Positions 46,437 to 57,829 of a DNA stretch of 64,000 nucleotides are shown here, piece after piece (positions within the stretch are counted from its first letter, which is position 1; each line of letters starts with the position of its first letter). The notes under the pieces are model-generated. The model was not told the DNA's origin and searched no databases. It saw only the letters and a list, made by a program, of their open reading frames with translations. The position numbers and the translations under genes are program-made. The DNA comes from Bufo bufo (taxonomy: Eukaryota; Chordata; Amphibia; Anura; Bufonidae), in assembly GCF_905171765.1 (NCBI RefSeq), contig NC_053393.1, positions 64,883,371 to 64,947,370 of the forward strand, given 5' to 3'.

Positions 46437-47252
46437 ATTTTCTGTGTTTGACAAATTTCATTATTTTTATTACATTATTAAATAAAATTATATTATTTAT
46501 TAGATTATAAATCATGATTTTGTGTTTGAAACTTTATCACATCTGGGATGTCTACTAAAGTCTTGTTTGGTCAGGTTTAAGTAAGTAATTACTAAGAATT
46601 GCAAGCCTACAATACATAACACCAAATTTCATGCAAAAAATTGTACCACTTTTGGTACAAAATTCCTGACATAATCATGCCGCCAGGGAGGTTAACAAAG
46701 TTAGTAAAATCAGTTTTGAATAACTTGAGGGGTGTAGTTTATAGAATGGGGTCATTTTTGGGTGGTTTCTATTATGTAAGCCTCGCAAAGTGACTTCAGA
46801 CCTGAACTGGTCCCTAAAAATTGGGTTTTTGAAAATTTCTGAAACATTTCAAGATTTGCTTCTAAACTTCTAAGCCTTGTAACATCCCCAAAAAATAAAA
46901 TATCATTCCCAAAATTATCCAAACATGAAGTAGACATATGGGGAATTTAAAGTAATAACTATTTTGGAGGTATTACTATGTATTATAGAAGTAGAGAAAT
47001 TGAGACTTGGAAATTTGCAATTTAAAATATTTTTTTTGTACATTTGGTATTTTTTTATAAATAAAAAAGATATTTTTTAACTTCATTTTACCAGTGTCAT
47101 GAAGTACAATATGTGATGAAAAAACAATCTCACAATGGCCTGGATAAGTCAAAGCGTTTTAAAGTCATCAGCACTTAAAGTGACACTGGTCAGATTTGCA
47201 AAAAATAGCCAAGTCCAGAAGGGGAAATTGGGCCGAGTCCTTAAGGGGTTAA

Positions 47253-48969
47253 AGTCCTATAATCCACTATGTCTGCGAAGCGGAATATCCTATTGGAAAA
47301 CCAAGGCTTAAAAAAAAAAAAAAAACTCCATACCTGCTGGAAACCGTGGATTAAATAAGAAGGATATTATAGATGAGTTGTCAGATGCTAGGGAAAATCT
47401 CTGCCTACAAGATTTCCAAACATTATACGTGAGGGACATCGGTCCCAGCAGCTTTGGTATTTGGGCAGTTGGTATCTGAGACCATATTAAAGCATTAGGA
47501 TGTACCGGAGCAATCCATAATTTTTCTAATTCCAATGATCTGGAATATGCAAAGAGGTTGGACCAGGCAGGGATACGCCTTAAGTGTGTTGCCCAATAGT
47601 ATTTAGTAATATCAGGCACCCCCAGACCACCTTGTGATTAAAGGGCTGTAAGGGTGCTACAGGAAATCCTGTGCCTCTTTCCATTCCATATGAATCTAAG
47701 GACTGAGGATTGAAGAGCCCTCAGTTCCATACCTGGTATGGGGACTGGAAGGGTCTCTAACATGTATAATAACTTGGTAATATGGACATTTTTATTACTG
47801 CTATTCGGCCAAATAAAGAAAGGGGTAGAGGCTTCCATTTAGTCATAAGGGTTCTTAGCTGTTGAAAAAGGGGAGGAAAGTTGTAGGTATATAACGATGC
47901 ATATGTTTGGGTTAAGTTCACCCCTAAGCATTTTAAAGTCTCTTCGGTCCATCTAAAGCGGAAGTTATCTCTTAAATTGTTCAACCTGTCAGATGGAATG
48001 TTCAACGGCAAGGCTTCTGTTTTTGTAGTATTGACTTTATATCCTGATAATTTACCATATACCTCTAGTAACTTAAATAAATTCAGAAGGGTGACATGGA
48101 GGTCCGTCAAAGTAAGAAGGACATCATCTGCAAAGAGAGATAGCTTGAAGTCTACATGATTGACTTTTACTCTATGAATATCAGGATGCGATCTAACAGC
48201 AGCTGCTAGAGGCTCAATGCATAATACAAAAAGTAGAGGGGAGAGTGGGCAGCCCTGCCTTGTGCCATTAAAAATATGTATCTTACCGGATTGGGTATGG
48301 GTAATTTTTATAATAGCTGTGGGTTGAGTGTATAACGCACGGAGTGCAGTAACAAAAGGACCCCCAATACCAAAGCCCTGTAAGGTGGAGAACATGAAAT
48401 GCCAGCTTAGGCGGTCAAACGCTTTTTCCCGCATCAAGGCTCAATAATAAGGCCCGTTGACCGGTTTTATTAACAAAGTCAATCAGGTCTATAGCTCTCC
48501 TAGTGTTGTCGCCCCCCTGCCAATTCAACACAAATCCTACTTGATCTTTATGGATTAATTGAGGGAGCCACAAAGAAAGTCGGTTTGCAAGGATTTTAGT
48601 AAAGATTTTTAAATCTGAGTTAAGGAGAGCTATAGGTCGATAATTGGAACACTCCATATGGTCCCTACCAGGCTTTGGAATAAGGGTAATATAGGATTGT
48701 AGCATTAAGGCGGTTGAGGAGGCGCGTTAATAGTCCTCACCAGCAGTGGTGCCGGAGGTTTTCAAGTATGGCCAGCCACGTCTAACCGGCTGGGTCCCGC
48801 ACTCACGTCTCAGGTATGTGTCGATCGTCGGGGTTTTTAGATTTCTTGGGCGGTAAATTCTTCCCCATGGGATGCGCTCCCGGTGCTAATGAGTCTCCTT
48901 TTGCGAAGCAAGGCTGCAGAGCTCGCACCTCACACTGCCATCTTGCTAGACATCCAGGCCACGCCCCCC
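47253..48969 (-). mobile_element. L1-clade LINE with large internal deletion
   Basis: The 5' end (48969 leftwards: GGGGGGCGTGGCCTGGATGT) has an L1-type leader and the first codons of ORF1 (MGKNLPPKKSKNPDD, from 48868). Near 48705-48745 this joins directly to the RT region of ORF2, so the rest of ORF1, the endonuclease and the RT N-terminus are missing. The left end is cut at the TTAA element at 47252. Confidence 0.75.
47308..48705 (-). pseudogene. L1 ORF2 reverse transcriptase fragment
   Basis: RT motifs in order: YITLIPKPGRDHMECSNYRP (48690-48630), NRLSLWLPQLIHKDQVGFV, a frame break near 48430, EKAFDRLSWHFMF (first catalytic Asp), GTRQGCPLSPLLF, LFADDVLL (catalytic FADD), GYKVNTTKTEAL, KCLGVNLT and, after another break near 47750, the thumb/C-terminal piece (LRFIWNGKRHRI, KYYWATHLRRIPAW). 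It ends in an A-rich run near 47310-47325. Confidence 0.85.
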
Positions 48970-49084
48970 ATAATATACTTTCTAAAATAGAAAGTATATT
49001 ATAGTGCATTTGTAATGTGCAGCAGTTGTGTGTGGTTCTGCTGCGATACCGCAGCTATATAGAGGGACAAACACTATTGGAATA

Positions 49085-49670
49085 ACTAATTGCAACTGGT
49101 GTGATATACCTGTTTCCCCAAAAAAAAATGATTGAGGGGTGTGATATACCGTCTTCCACAAAATACTGATTGAGGGCTGCAATATACATGTTGCCCCAAA
49201 TAAACAGGGTGGTGTGATATAACTGTTGTGGCAAAAAAAATAATTGAGGAGTGTGATATACCTGCTTCCACAAAATATTGATTAAGGGGTTTGATATATC
49301 TCCTTCCACAAAATACTGATAGAGAGCTGTGATATTCCTGCTTCCACAAAATACTGATTAAGGGGTTTGATATACCTGTTCCACAAAATACTGATTGAGG
49401 GCTGTGATATACCTGCTTCCACAAAATACTGATTAAGGGGTTCGATATACCTGTTTCCACCAAATATTGATTGAGCTCTGCGATATACCTGCTTCCACAA
49501 AATACTAATTAAGTGGTTTGATATACCTGCTTCCACCAAATATTGATTGAGGGCTGCGATATACTTGCTTCCACAAAATATTGATTAAGGGGTTTGATAT
49601 ACCTGCTTCCACAAAATACTCATTGAGGCATTGAGGGCTGCAATATACCTGCTTCCACAAATACTGCCCT
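49085..49670. repeat. tandem array, unit about 37 bp
   Basis: About 16 units of GATATACCTGCTTCCACAAA plus a variable spacer (ATACTGATTGAGGGCTG or ATATTGATTAAGGGG). Minus-strand open frames reading MVEAGISNPLISILWKQ repeats are artefacts of the array. It forms the 5' non-coding part of the hAT. Confidence 0.9.
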
Positions 49671-49706
49671 TGTCTAGGGACTTAGGCACAGGGTCATTTT
49701 GAAAAT

Positions 49707-52168
49707 GACAAGCAGAGGAAGAGGCAGGGCAGAAGTTCCGCAGGGGTGGTAGTTCCGCAGATGCTCCAGGCCGGAACCTAAGTGGGAAGTTGGAGAAGGC
49801 GTGTGCAATTACTTCAAAGAGAGCACCAGAGTTGGTTGAGTGGCTCACTCACCCTTACGCTTCTGCACCCTCCTCATCCTCTGTATCTGCACCCTCCTCA
49901 CTCTCTGCTGTGCGCACCCCCAAATACACCACCACCACCACCATAGCCCCTTCACTTGAGTCAGAGGAATTATTTTTCCATCCATTCCCAGACCTTACCG
50001 ATGCACAGCCATTTTTGACATCAGATGAAGAGGTAGCAACTGCCGTCACCCAGCGGTCTGACGACAGTACCCAGATCAATGAAAAAATGGGCGAGCACTC
50101 ATACACTTGGCAACCAAATTGACATATGCAGAAAATATTTATTATTAAATCCCCATAAAATTCAAGTAATAGAAATAATAAAAACAGTGTATTATAGCAA
50201 TGACATACAAAAACTACAATCACATAAACTATAGTAGATATAATAGTATAGTCGATATTGTATTGAATGCTAAAATATATGATAATAAAATATTCGATAC
50301 TAGTCTATAGTCGATAAATTCACTGATATAAATCACACACCAAAAACTTCAAGTATTGTCCAGGTCTTATATATGCTGTTATTGTGAAGGGGGAGGTAAT
50401 TCCTCTGTGAATCTATCTCAGATTGGGAAAATGAGTGTCACTTTAAATATTGTAGGTGTATTTCCCCTGGGAACGTAGTGTATTCATAAAATGTCCACAG
50501 GAATCCTGATAATGTTGGAATAAAAAGTCTCTTATGGTATTTCCTTTTAAAGTCGAGGTAAACTTTAAATCGGTATTTGGCTTACCGTCTGGTGTCTGCT
50601 GTCTCCCTGTTGCTTGAGTGGAGCTTTAAATGTCTGCCGGCTTATTTGATCGCTCCAGATCAGCCCAAGAAGGGAGGTCTCCGCTGTTGCTGCCTACTCC
50701 GAGATCTCAAATGTCAGTGGTGGTGAAGGTGACGATGATGACGTGTCAATGGACGTCACGTGGGTGCCCACAAGAGAGGAAGAGTGAGATATAGAGCGGC
50801 AGAGAGGGAGGAGAGAGAGGAGAAGCAGGTAGAGCTCGCAGGGCACAGGAGGCAAAAAGCAGACTGCAAATGTATATGGAGGAAACCATCCACCATGCAC
50901 GGTCACTTCTGGCGCTCCAGGACGCCGGCATATAGCTCCGCAGTGTGAGCTTTTTTTAACGTTTCAGCTGCTGACAATAGTGTTGCCATCTGCAGCCTGT
51001 GCTTTCAATGCATACCGCATGTCGAGGTAAGCCCAACACTCACCTAGGGACGACCACCTTAAGAAGGCACCTGACCTCCCATCACTGTACCCAGTGGGAG
51101 CAACACCGTCAGAACCCACAAAGCCACACTCTCGGCGCTCCAAGTCCTGCCTCTTCTCCTTCTCCTCTCTCCTCCCATTTGTCCCCACTCCAACTTCCAC
51201 CATGCCATTATCACGTTCGTCTGGCAGAAGGCAGGCTTCCGTGGCCCAAATGTTTAAGTGTAAAAAGTTGATGACGCCGGATAACCCTCTTGCCCAACGG
51301 CTGACCGCTGGCTTGTCAGAACTGCTAGCCCGCCAACTACTGGCATATAAGCTGGTGGACTCAGAGGCCTTTAGAAAATTTGTGGCCATTGGCACACCGC
51401 AATGGAAGGTCCCTTGGTGTTGTTCGTGGCTGGGAGGAGGAGACCGTGGACAACATTCTCCTGGGCGATGAGCAGGTGCCAGGGCGCTCCACCGCTTCCG
51501 ATTTAGTGCAAATGGGGGCCTTCATGCTCCAGTGTTTGAAGAGGGACCTCCGTGTAAAAATCATAAAGGGCAAGGACCAGTACTGGGTGGCAACGTACTT
51601 AGACCCCCGTTACAAACACTAAATGGCGGAAATGTTAACAGCATCACAGAGGACTGGCAGAATGCAGCATTTCCAGGCCTTGTTGCGAGAGATGCTGCAT
51701 TCTGCTGTTTTTGGGAGTGCTGGCAGAGGAATTTCCACCCACAGCAAAACAGGTGCGCGTACCAATCCTACCATGCCTGCAAGAAGAGGGCGGTTTAAAG
51801 ATGTGTTGGTCACTTCGGATATGAGATCATTCTTGCAACCAACCCATCGACAGCCGCCCTCCGAATCCAGCCTCAGAGAATGCCTAGACCGACAGGTATC
51901 CGACTACATCGGGTTAACGGCCGATGTGGACGCTCTGAGAGACGAGGAACCCCTGGACTACTAGGTGTGCAGGCTTGACCTGTGGCCACAGATGGCACAA
52001 TTTGCCATGGAACTCTTGGCTTGCCCCTCGCCGAGTGTCCTGTCCGAAAGGACGTTCAGCATAGCAGGGGGGATAGTGACCGATAAGTGCACTCGCCTAG
52101 CTCATTCAAAAATGAATGAGGCATGGATCTCAGAGGAATTCAACTCCTGTGACGACCACGTGCAATAG
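49707..52168 (+). pseudogene. BED-finger hAT transposase, deleted
   Basis: Pieces in order: a Gly/Arg-rich start (49707) and the ELVEWLTHPYASAPSSSS frame (49830-50120); after the non-coding interruption a Glu-rich stretch and a BED finger around 50945-51090 (AICSLCFQCI, HLGTTTLRRHLTSHHCTQW); VAQMFKCKKLMTPDNPLAQRL and LVDSEAFRKFVAIGTP (51240-51400). A large deletion follows: the usual region with the TTDTWTS catalytic Asp is absent. Then come ETVDNILLGDEQVPG, DQYWVATYLDPRYK (51578-51620) and the dimerisation domain LLACPSPSVLSERTFSIAGG (52014-52073). Stops at 51962-51964 and frame changes near 51410 and 51620 remain. Confidence 0.85.
50123..50695. mobile_element. unidentified insertion in the hAT coding region
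   Basis: An AT-rich segment of about 570 bp separates hAT coding similarity (ends near 50122, resumes near 50696). It has no coding potential; boundaries and target duplication are not resolved. It could be a solo LTR or a MITE. Confidence 0.4.
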
Positions 52169-52730
52169 AATTTTCTCATGCCAGCCCACACATACCCGCC
52201 ACCACCCAGAACAAAGAATGGTCCTTGTCTTATGACGGCAGCATAAAAGGCCTTTTCTGTCAGGTGAATGCCTAATTTTTGGGGCCTCTACTCCAGTGGT
52301 CTACAGTAAAAATTTTATCCGGTGACCCCCTAATGTACCTCCAGCCACATCATCACGAGTTCTTTTCTGTCAGGTGAATGCCTAATTTTTGGGGCCTGTA
52401 CTCCCGTGGCCTAAAATAAAATCTTTCTAGGCTCCAGCAGGGCATATTTTTGAGAGTTTCCCTTTAAAACGCATAAAAATGGCCCCTGATTAAAATACAT
52501 ATTTTTTGTGGGGATTTTTGCCAATGATCCCCCTCTGGTATGTTACTGTCCATGTTGTGGGACTATTTGTGCACTTCTAGTAAGTATTTGGTGGCTGCAA
52601 ATATAACCTGAAGGTTTTTCAGGTTCGCCTGCCATTAAAGTCAATGGGGTTGGCCGCGAACGCACGGTTTGCGAACATTTCATCACGAATGCGCGTTCGC
52701 GAACCGTCCCGGCTGATGTTCGTCCATCAA
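52169..52730. other. hAT 3' non-coding region
   Basis: It contains two copies of a block of about 115 bp beginning TTTTCTGTCAGGTGAATGCC (52254 and 52362). Confidence 0.6.
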
Positions 52731-53671
52731 AAGAAAATCTACGGCACTTCCAAAAAACTGTTGATGTGTTTATTACACCAGGTGTGACATTTTGGTGCTC
52801 TCAATGGAACCTTTTTCAAGCAACAACAATACAGTGGTGCACTCATGAAGTATAAATACTGCCAACATACATAATTGAATAATATGATAATTAACATTCA
52901 ATGTGCAAATGTGTACAAAAAAATACTATAAAAATACAGAGAAGATTCATATTGCAATACATCAATGATAAAAAAAAACAATACATAATCATATATATAT
53001 AGTGTAAATCCATAGAAAGTGTACAGAATCGTAAATAAGACCTAATATTACATAATTAGGAAATAGCATCCATATGTGTAAAATTGTTTGTGTTGATATA
53101 AAACGATCCTGGATTGGTGGAAAGAAATCAGAGCCATACCTGCGTAGTATGGAGTAATTCATGTGGCTTGGCGTCCCGGCAACGTAACTGCGCATGTCAG
53201 GAAGTCCAACAAGGAGTCAGGTTGCCGGGACGCCAAGCAACATGAATTACTCCATGCTACGCAGGTATGGCTCTGATTTCTTTCCACCAATCCAGGATCG
53301 TTTTATATCAACACAAACAATTTTACACATATAGATGCTATTTCCTAATTATGTAATATTAGGTCTCATTTACGATTTTGTACACTTTCTATGGATTTAC
53401 ACTATATATATATATATATATCATTATGTATCACTGATGTATTGCAATATGAATTTTCTCTGTATTTTTATAGTATATTTTTTTTTACACATTTGCACAT
53501 TGAATGTTAATTATCATATTATTCAATTATGTATGTTGGCAGTATTTATACTTCATGAGTGCACTACTGTATTATTGTTGCTTGAAAAAGGTTCCATTGA
53601 GAGCACCGAAACGTCGCACCTGGTGTAATAAACACATCAACAGTTTTTTGGAAGTGCCGTGGATTTTCTTT
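52731..53671. repeat. 0.94-kb near-perfect palindrome, PLE-related
   Basis: Arms of about 450 bp (52731-53183 and 53221-53671) with a 37-bp spacer. The outer ends carry AACGTCGCACCTGGTGTAAT in the right arm and its diverged complement in the left, plus CACATCAACAGTTTTTTGGA. The ACCGAAACGTCGC motif recalls ends of Penelope-like elements. The arms differ at scattered sites, for example a dinucleotide-repeat length difference near 53410. Confidence 0.85.
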
Positions 53672-54274
53672 TTTATATTTGATTTGGATGTTGGATCGCT
53701 TCCGTGGCCGCTGGCACTCCGTCTTTCTATTTTGTCTGCAGTGCTGCCCAATATCTTTGTAAAACAATGTAAAATCAACGTAGAATGGCTAATAGGACGT
53801 ACGTATCTATCCTATTAATACACCCCGTAAATGGCTGTAGTACAATGTAACTTCACCGCTGAAGGGCAATTATGACATATATACAGTATATTTTTTTTTC
53901 TATCAATTCACCCCCCCAAAAAAGTTAATTAATGTAAAATCAACCCAGGAAGGCTAATAGGACGTAAGTATCTTTTCTATTAATACACCCCGTAAATGGC
54001 TGTATCACAGAACTTTAATCACAAGCAAGGTTTGCTGGAATTAGTGATGTATCATATAGTGCAAACAACCTAAAAGCCATTTGGATCCCGAATAAGTGCA
54101 GCAAGGTATAATAGAATCTCTCCTATTACTCAGGCTGTACATTCTCCTATTGCACCCTGTTTTCCTTTTATAGCGTGGATGATTGTGGCAGCCGCAGCAC
54201 TATGAAGTGCCTTTTGCGCTGTGGCATTAGTAGAATTTTGATATCTCTGACCTTTAGTCTAACCAGACTGTCTA
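53672..54274. other. hAT-like non-coding region with 170-bp duplication
   Basis: AATACACCCCGTAAATGGCT and the preceding block containing CTAATAGGACGTA occur at 53765-53840 and again at 53935-54005. No coding sequence is seen. It probably belongs to the hAT whose right end is at 55985. Confidence 0.45.
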
Positions 54275-54277
54275 TTA

Positions 54278-54669
54278 GGCCTCATGCACACGACCGTAGT
54301 TCGGGTCCGCATCTGAGCCGCAGTTTTTGCTGGTCGGGTGCGGACCCATTCACTTAAATGGGGCCGCAAAAGATGCGGACAGCACTCCGTGTGCTGTCTG
54401 CATCCTTTGCTCCGTTCCGTGGCCCCGCAAAAAAAATATAGCATGTCCTATTCTTGTCCGTTTTGCGGACAAGAATAGGCATTTCTACAATGGGCCTTTC
54501 TACAAAGAAGTTATTGGAAGCATTTGGTGTGCTCTTTAAACCTACTGTTTCCATAGAATGGCGCTAGAGGAATTACAGAGTAAGGCCTCATGCACACGGG
54601 CGGCTTCCGTTTTTTGTGGATCCACGATTTGTGGACCGCAAAAAACGGAACGGTCGTGTGCATGAGGCC
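54278..54669. mobile_element. PIF/Harbinger-like MITE complex
   Basis: Outer TIRs GGCCTCATGCACACGACCGT (left) and its perfect complement at the right, both next to TTA (54275-54277, 54670-54672). Its left half (54278-54498) matches the MITE at 36848 in the GCATGTCCTATTCTTGT / GACAAGAATAGGCATTT region. Confidence 0.65.
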
Positions 54670-54751
54670 TTACTCTGTAATTCCTCTAGCGCCAGTCTAT
54701 GGAAACAGTAGGTTTAAAGAGCACACCAAATGCCTCCAATAACTTCTTTGT
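54503..54751. repeat. 250-bp palindrome centred on an 86-bp MITE
   Basis: The arms (54503-54625, 54630-54751) contain AGCATTTGGTGTGCTCTTTA and GGCGCTAGAGGAATTACAGA in both orientations. The centre is a small foldback MITE (54584-54669) flanked by TAA on the left and TTA on the right. Confidence 0.85.
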
Positions 54752-55985
54752 TAACTTCAACTTTTCTTCATATTTAACACTGCCGCCTCCGCAGCAGATA
54801 GTCCATGTACAATACACTTGTTGAAAAGATATCACAAAATGGCGGTATGCGGTTAGCAGTAACTATTTGCAGATTGGTTGAGTATGATCTGGTATGGTTG
54901 TATGCAATTTGGATTGCAATATGTTTGTATGGTATTTGTAGTAGTTCACAGTTTGCGACTTTAGCTTGAAATTTGTAATTTGTATTTGTACTTTGCAATT
55001 GGTGGAACTGTAAGTAAACACACATATATCTAGTTCAGTATATATAGTTCCAATCACAATACTAACAGCAGTAACATTATATAACTGTTTTAAATAACTA
55101 TTTTGGCCTCTCCTCCATAAAAACACAGCTCTCAGTGGAGTGAATGTCTCTTCAGCTCCTGTCTCTGGTGAATAATGATTCCAGCAGCTCCTGCTAGGGA
55201 AATTCCCAGACAGGCTGTGTGTGAGGCTGGCTGTGATTGGTGAAAACTCTTTCTGTGTGAGAAGCTGGCTGTGATTGGTCTAGACTTTTGCCCAGCAACA
55301 ACAGATTAACACTATGCACTCTGTTGTTTCTGCTGTGTCACTGAGCTTACCTTACATTACAAAATGAATATTAAAGGCATGTTATCTTTTTCTGCTTCTG
55401 TGAACACAAAATATAACAGTTATATGACATCCAAAACATGATGTCACAGTAAATAACTCTGATTTTGTCTTTAACACATAAACATAGGAACTGCATTTAG
55501 GTTATTGGCAGGTCTGGCTATATACACATATAAGCTATATTAGCAACCTAGGACAGGTCTTAGCTGGCCAGCTACAATGATGCCTCCCTAACCTTTCCCT
55601 ACACCTTGACTAAACTTTCCCTGAACTTGTAAATTGCTTTTTTAGTACAATGAAGTCTTTCCTAGCACTGTCCCTAGCGCCTGCTGACATCTCTCCCTGC
55701 GCTAAGCACACTGGAAAATGCAGAATCCACAATGTCTGAGGCTATTTATAGGTCCGTGACATCACAGGGCTGGCTGGCTGCTGATTGGCTGCATGCATGG
55801 CATTGTGGGTGATCCTTCGTTCCCAGAGTTCTTTGCTCCATGTCCTAACACGTGCAGCAGCCATTTTAGGAAAAAATGCGATTTGTTACCATGAAGTGTG
55901 AGGAAATTTGGATTCGGTGCAAATAAAATTTTTCCTGAAATTCGAATTGAATTCCACTTTGTCAACTTCGATTCGCTCATCTCTA
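54752..55985. mobile_element. right part of a hAT-type element
   Basis: The end CTTCGATTCGCTCATCTCTA is a typical terminal motif of this repeat class (compare GCTCATCACTA at 9662-9672). Two GGCTGTGATTGGTG-type blocks lie at 55228 and 55266. There is no transposase. The left limit is unknown. Confidence 0.4.
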
Positions 55986-55986
55986 G

Positions 55987-57346
55987 CTATCTCATACATA
56001 AATTGGACTTCTAACTATTTAGCATATGATTAGTTATGCACGTTCTTGTTATGTAACTGCATGGTTAGTGTTTTGCTCCTTTCGGTGGAACAATCTTTTT
56101 CTTCTTGTATACTACAAATTACAACCTGTTCTTACATTCCCTAAGAGCTCAGTGTGTTATTAGGTTGGTTCCCAAGCCAAAAGTCACTGGTTGCAATCCA
56201 GGAGCAGCCATGAAGAAGATTTCCCAAGAAAAGAGAAACAGCATCATCCAGCTCATCGATAGCAGTATCTTGGCCAAGAAAATTGCCAAACTGCATCATG
56301 TGAGCTCCGTGACAGTTGGAAGAATACAAAATTAAGTCCTTCCATCCATTCCAAAGCCAAGAGGTGGACATCCAGGCAAAATATCGGAGTCAACAAGTCA
56401 TCTCATCACAAAGTCTGTCAGTTCTGACACAACAAACATGACAGTGGAGGCAGCTTGTATGCTTCGTAATAGTGCGATCACAGACGTCTATGCAAGCGAT
56501 GCGCATTACAGAAGTCTGGAATGGTGGCCCGAAAAAAGGTGAAGAAGCCTCGACTCTAATATTGTCATAAGAAGCGTTGACTCAAGTTTGCAAAAAAGTA
56601 CGAACAGCGGACAGTAGAAGATTGGAAACGGGTGATTTGGAGCGACGAGATGAAAGGCAATAGACTGGACTCTGATGGGTGCAAATGGTTCTGGAAGAAA
56701 CAAGGGAAACGGGTGCTAACGGATCAAGAAATTGAAGGAACTGTCAAGTTCAATGGAGGAAGCCTGATGATATGGGGTTGTTTCATAGTTAAAGGCATTG
56801 GATACTTGACCAAGATCAATGGTGGTCTCAATGCTGAGCTATATGTGAGTATCCTACAAGACGAGTTACTTCGTACACTCGAGTACTATGGGTATAAAAA
56901 GGACGATATAGTGTTCCAGCAGGACAACAACCCGAAGCATACGTCAATATTTGCGAATAAATGGTTCAATAACAATGTAGTAGAGGTGCTGGATTGGCCC
57001 CCACAGTCCCCAGACCTCAACCCAATCAAGCACTTGTCAGTAGAGTTAAAGAAAAAGCTGTATTCGTACCCAAGTGAGTCGATCAGTATGCACCAACATT
57101 GGGAACATGTAGAAGAGACCTGGGAACAGATTTTGGTCGAGACATGCTTGAATCTGATCGAGAGCATTCCCAGAAGGATTCAGACAGTGTTGAAAACCAA
57201 AGGTGATCTACAAAATACCAGCAAAATAATGAAAATTAAAATTCTGACTTTTAGGAGCAAAACAGTAACAATGCAGTTACATGACAAGAATCTGCATAAC
57301 TAATCATATGCTAAATAGTTGCAAGTCCAATTTATGTATGAGATAG
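55987..57346 (+). mobile_element. Tc1/mariner element with long TIRs
   Basis: Inverted repeats of about 80 bp: CTATCTCATACATAAATTGG at the left (55987) and its complement at the right (57327-57346), continuing with TTAGCATATGATTAGTTATG on both sides. The exact outermost bases and TA duplication are not clear. Confidence 0.85.
56209..57303 (+). pseudogene. Tc1-like transposase, DD34 with Glu replaced by Lys
   Basis: From ATG 56209: a helix-turn-helix region (KKISQEKRNSIIQLIDSS, SSVTVGRIQ), stop at 56333-56335, a broken middle (56340-56640), then an open frame 56632-57303. Catalytic-domain motifs: VIWSDEMKG (first Asp), GGSLMIWGCF, IVFQQDNNPKHTS (second Asp) and SPDLNPIKHLS, where the expected Glu of NPIEHLW is Lys (codon 57028-57030); the spacing is 34. 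The element is therefore inactive even apart from the frame breaks. Confidence 0.88.
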
Positions 57347-57471
57347 TGAAGATGATTGTCTATAAAATGATGGTAGTCTCACGTTCAAAGCTGTAGTGGA
57401 TGGTGAGATATGGAGCCTGAAAGTCAAAAGTTCGAAACATAATTATCCTTTTGCTTATCAGTGTAATTAAA

Positions 57472-57760
57472 GGGTTTATCCTGGTAAAGTTAAAATTGTT
57501 GACTCTGATTTATCCATACAAGACTATATGGGTATAATACAACGGAACATTATATTATGTAGAAAAATACTGTAGCATAAAATATCAATAAGCAATTTGC
57601 AAGTACCCTATTGTGGGGTACTATAGATAATAGATGGATAATAGATAGATAAAGTTAGATCAGATAGATATGAGAGGTAGATTATATAGACATGAGAGAT
57701 AGACATAGATAGACAGATAGATATAGATATAGAGATATTAGATAGAAAGATATTAAATAG

Positions 57761-57829
<69 letters not shown>

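Larger units (their letters stand above)
43791..46691 (+). mobile_element. piggyBac transposon
   Basis: TTAA at 43787-43790 and 46692-46695. TIRs CCTCCTTGGCGG and the complement of CCTCCCTGGCGG. It holds a full-length but broken transposase gene and a solo LTR. A perfect inner inverted motif (CGAGCGTGACTCGGGG / CCTGAGTCACGCTCGGGG, 43808-43871) lies just inside the left TIR. Confidence 0.92.
41586..47248. mobile_element. TTAA-target element, split by a piggyBac
   Basis: TTAA sites at 41582-41585 and 47249-47252. The ends CCTCTTCAGGACACAGGG and the complement of CCCCTTAAGGACTCGG match the family at 11320-13558 in inverted orientation. It has the same duplicated interior of about 390 bp (43030-43400 and 43400-43785). 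Native length is about 2.8 kb. Confidence 0.75.
49013..52729 (+). mobile_element. second BED-type hAT element
   Basis: It consists of the tandem array, a broken transposase and a right end with GCGAACGCACGGTTTGCGAA / TTCGCGAACCGTCCC inverted motifs and CTGATGTTCGTCCATCA (52640-52729). The left boundary next to the L1 is not certain. A segment without hAT coding similarity (50123-50695) splits the N-terminal coding part. Confidence 0.7.

Noticed and set aside
49055..49540. Repetitive minus-strand open frames (ISILWKQVYH type)
   Set aside because: Produced by the 37-bp tandem array in the hAT 5' region.
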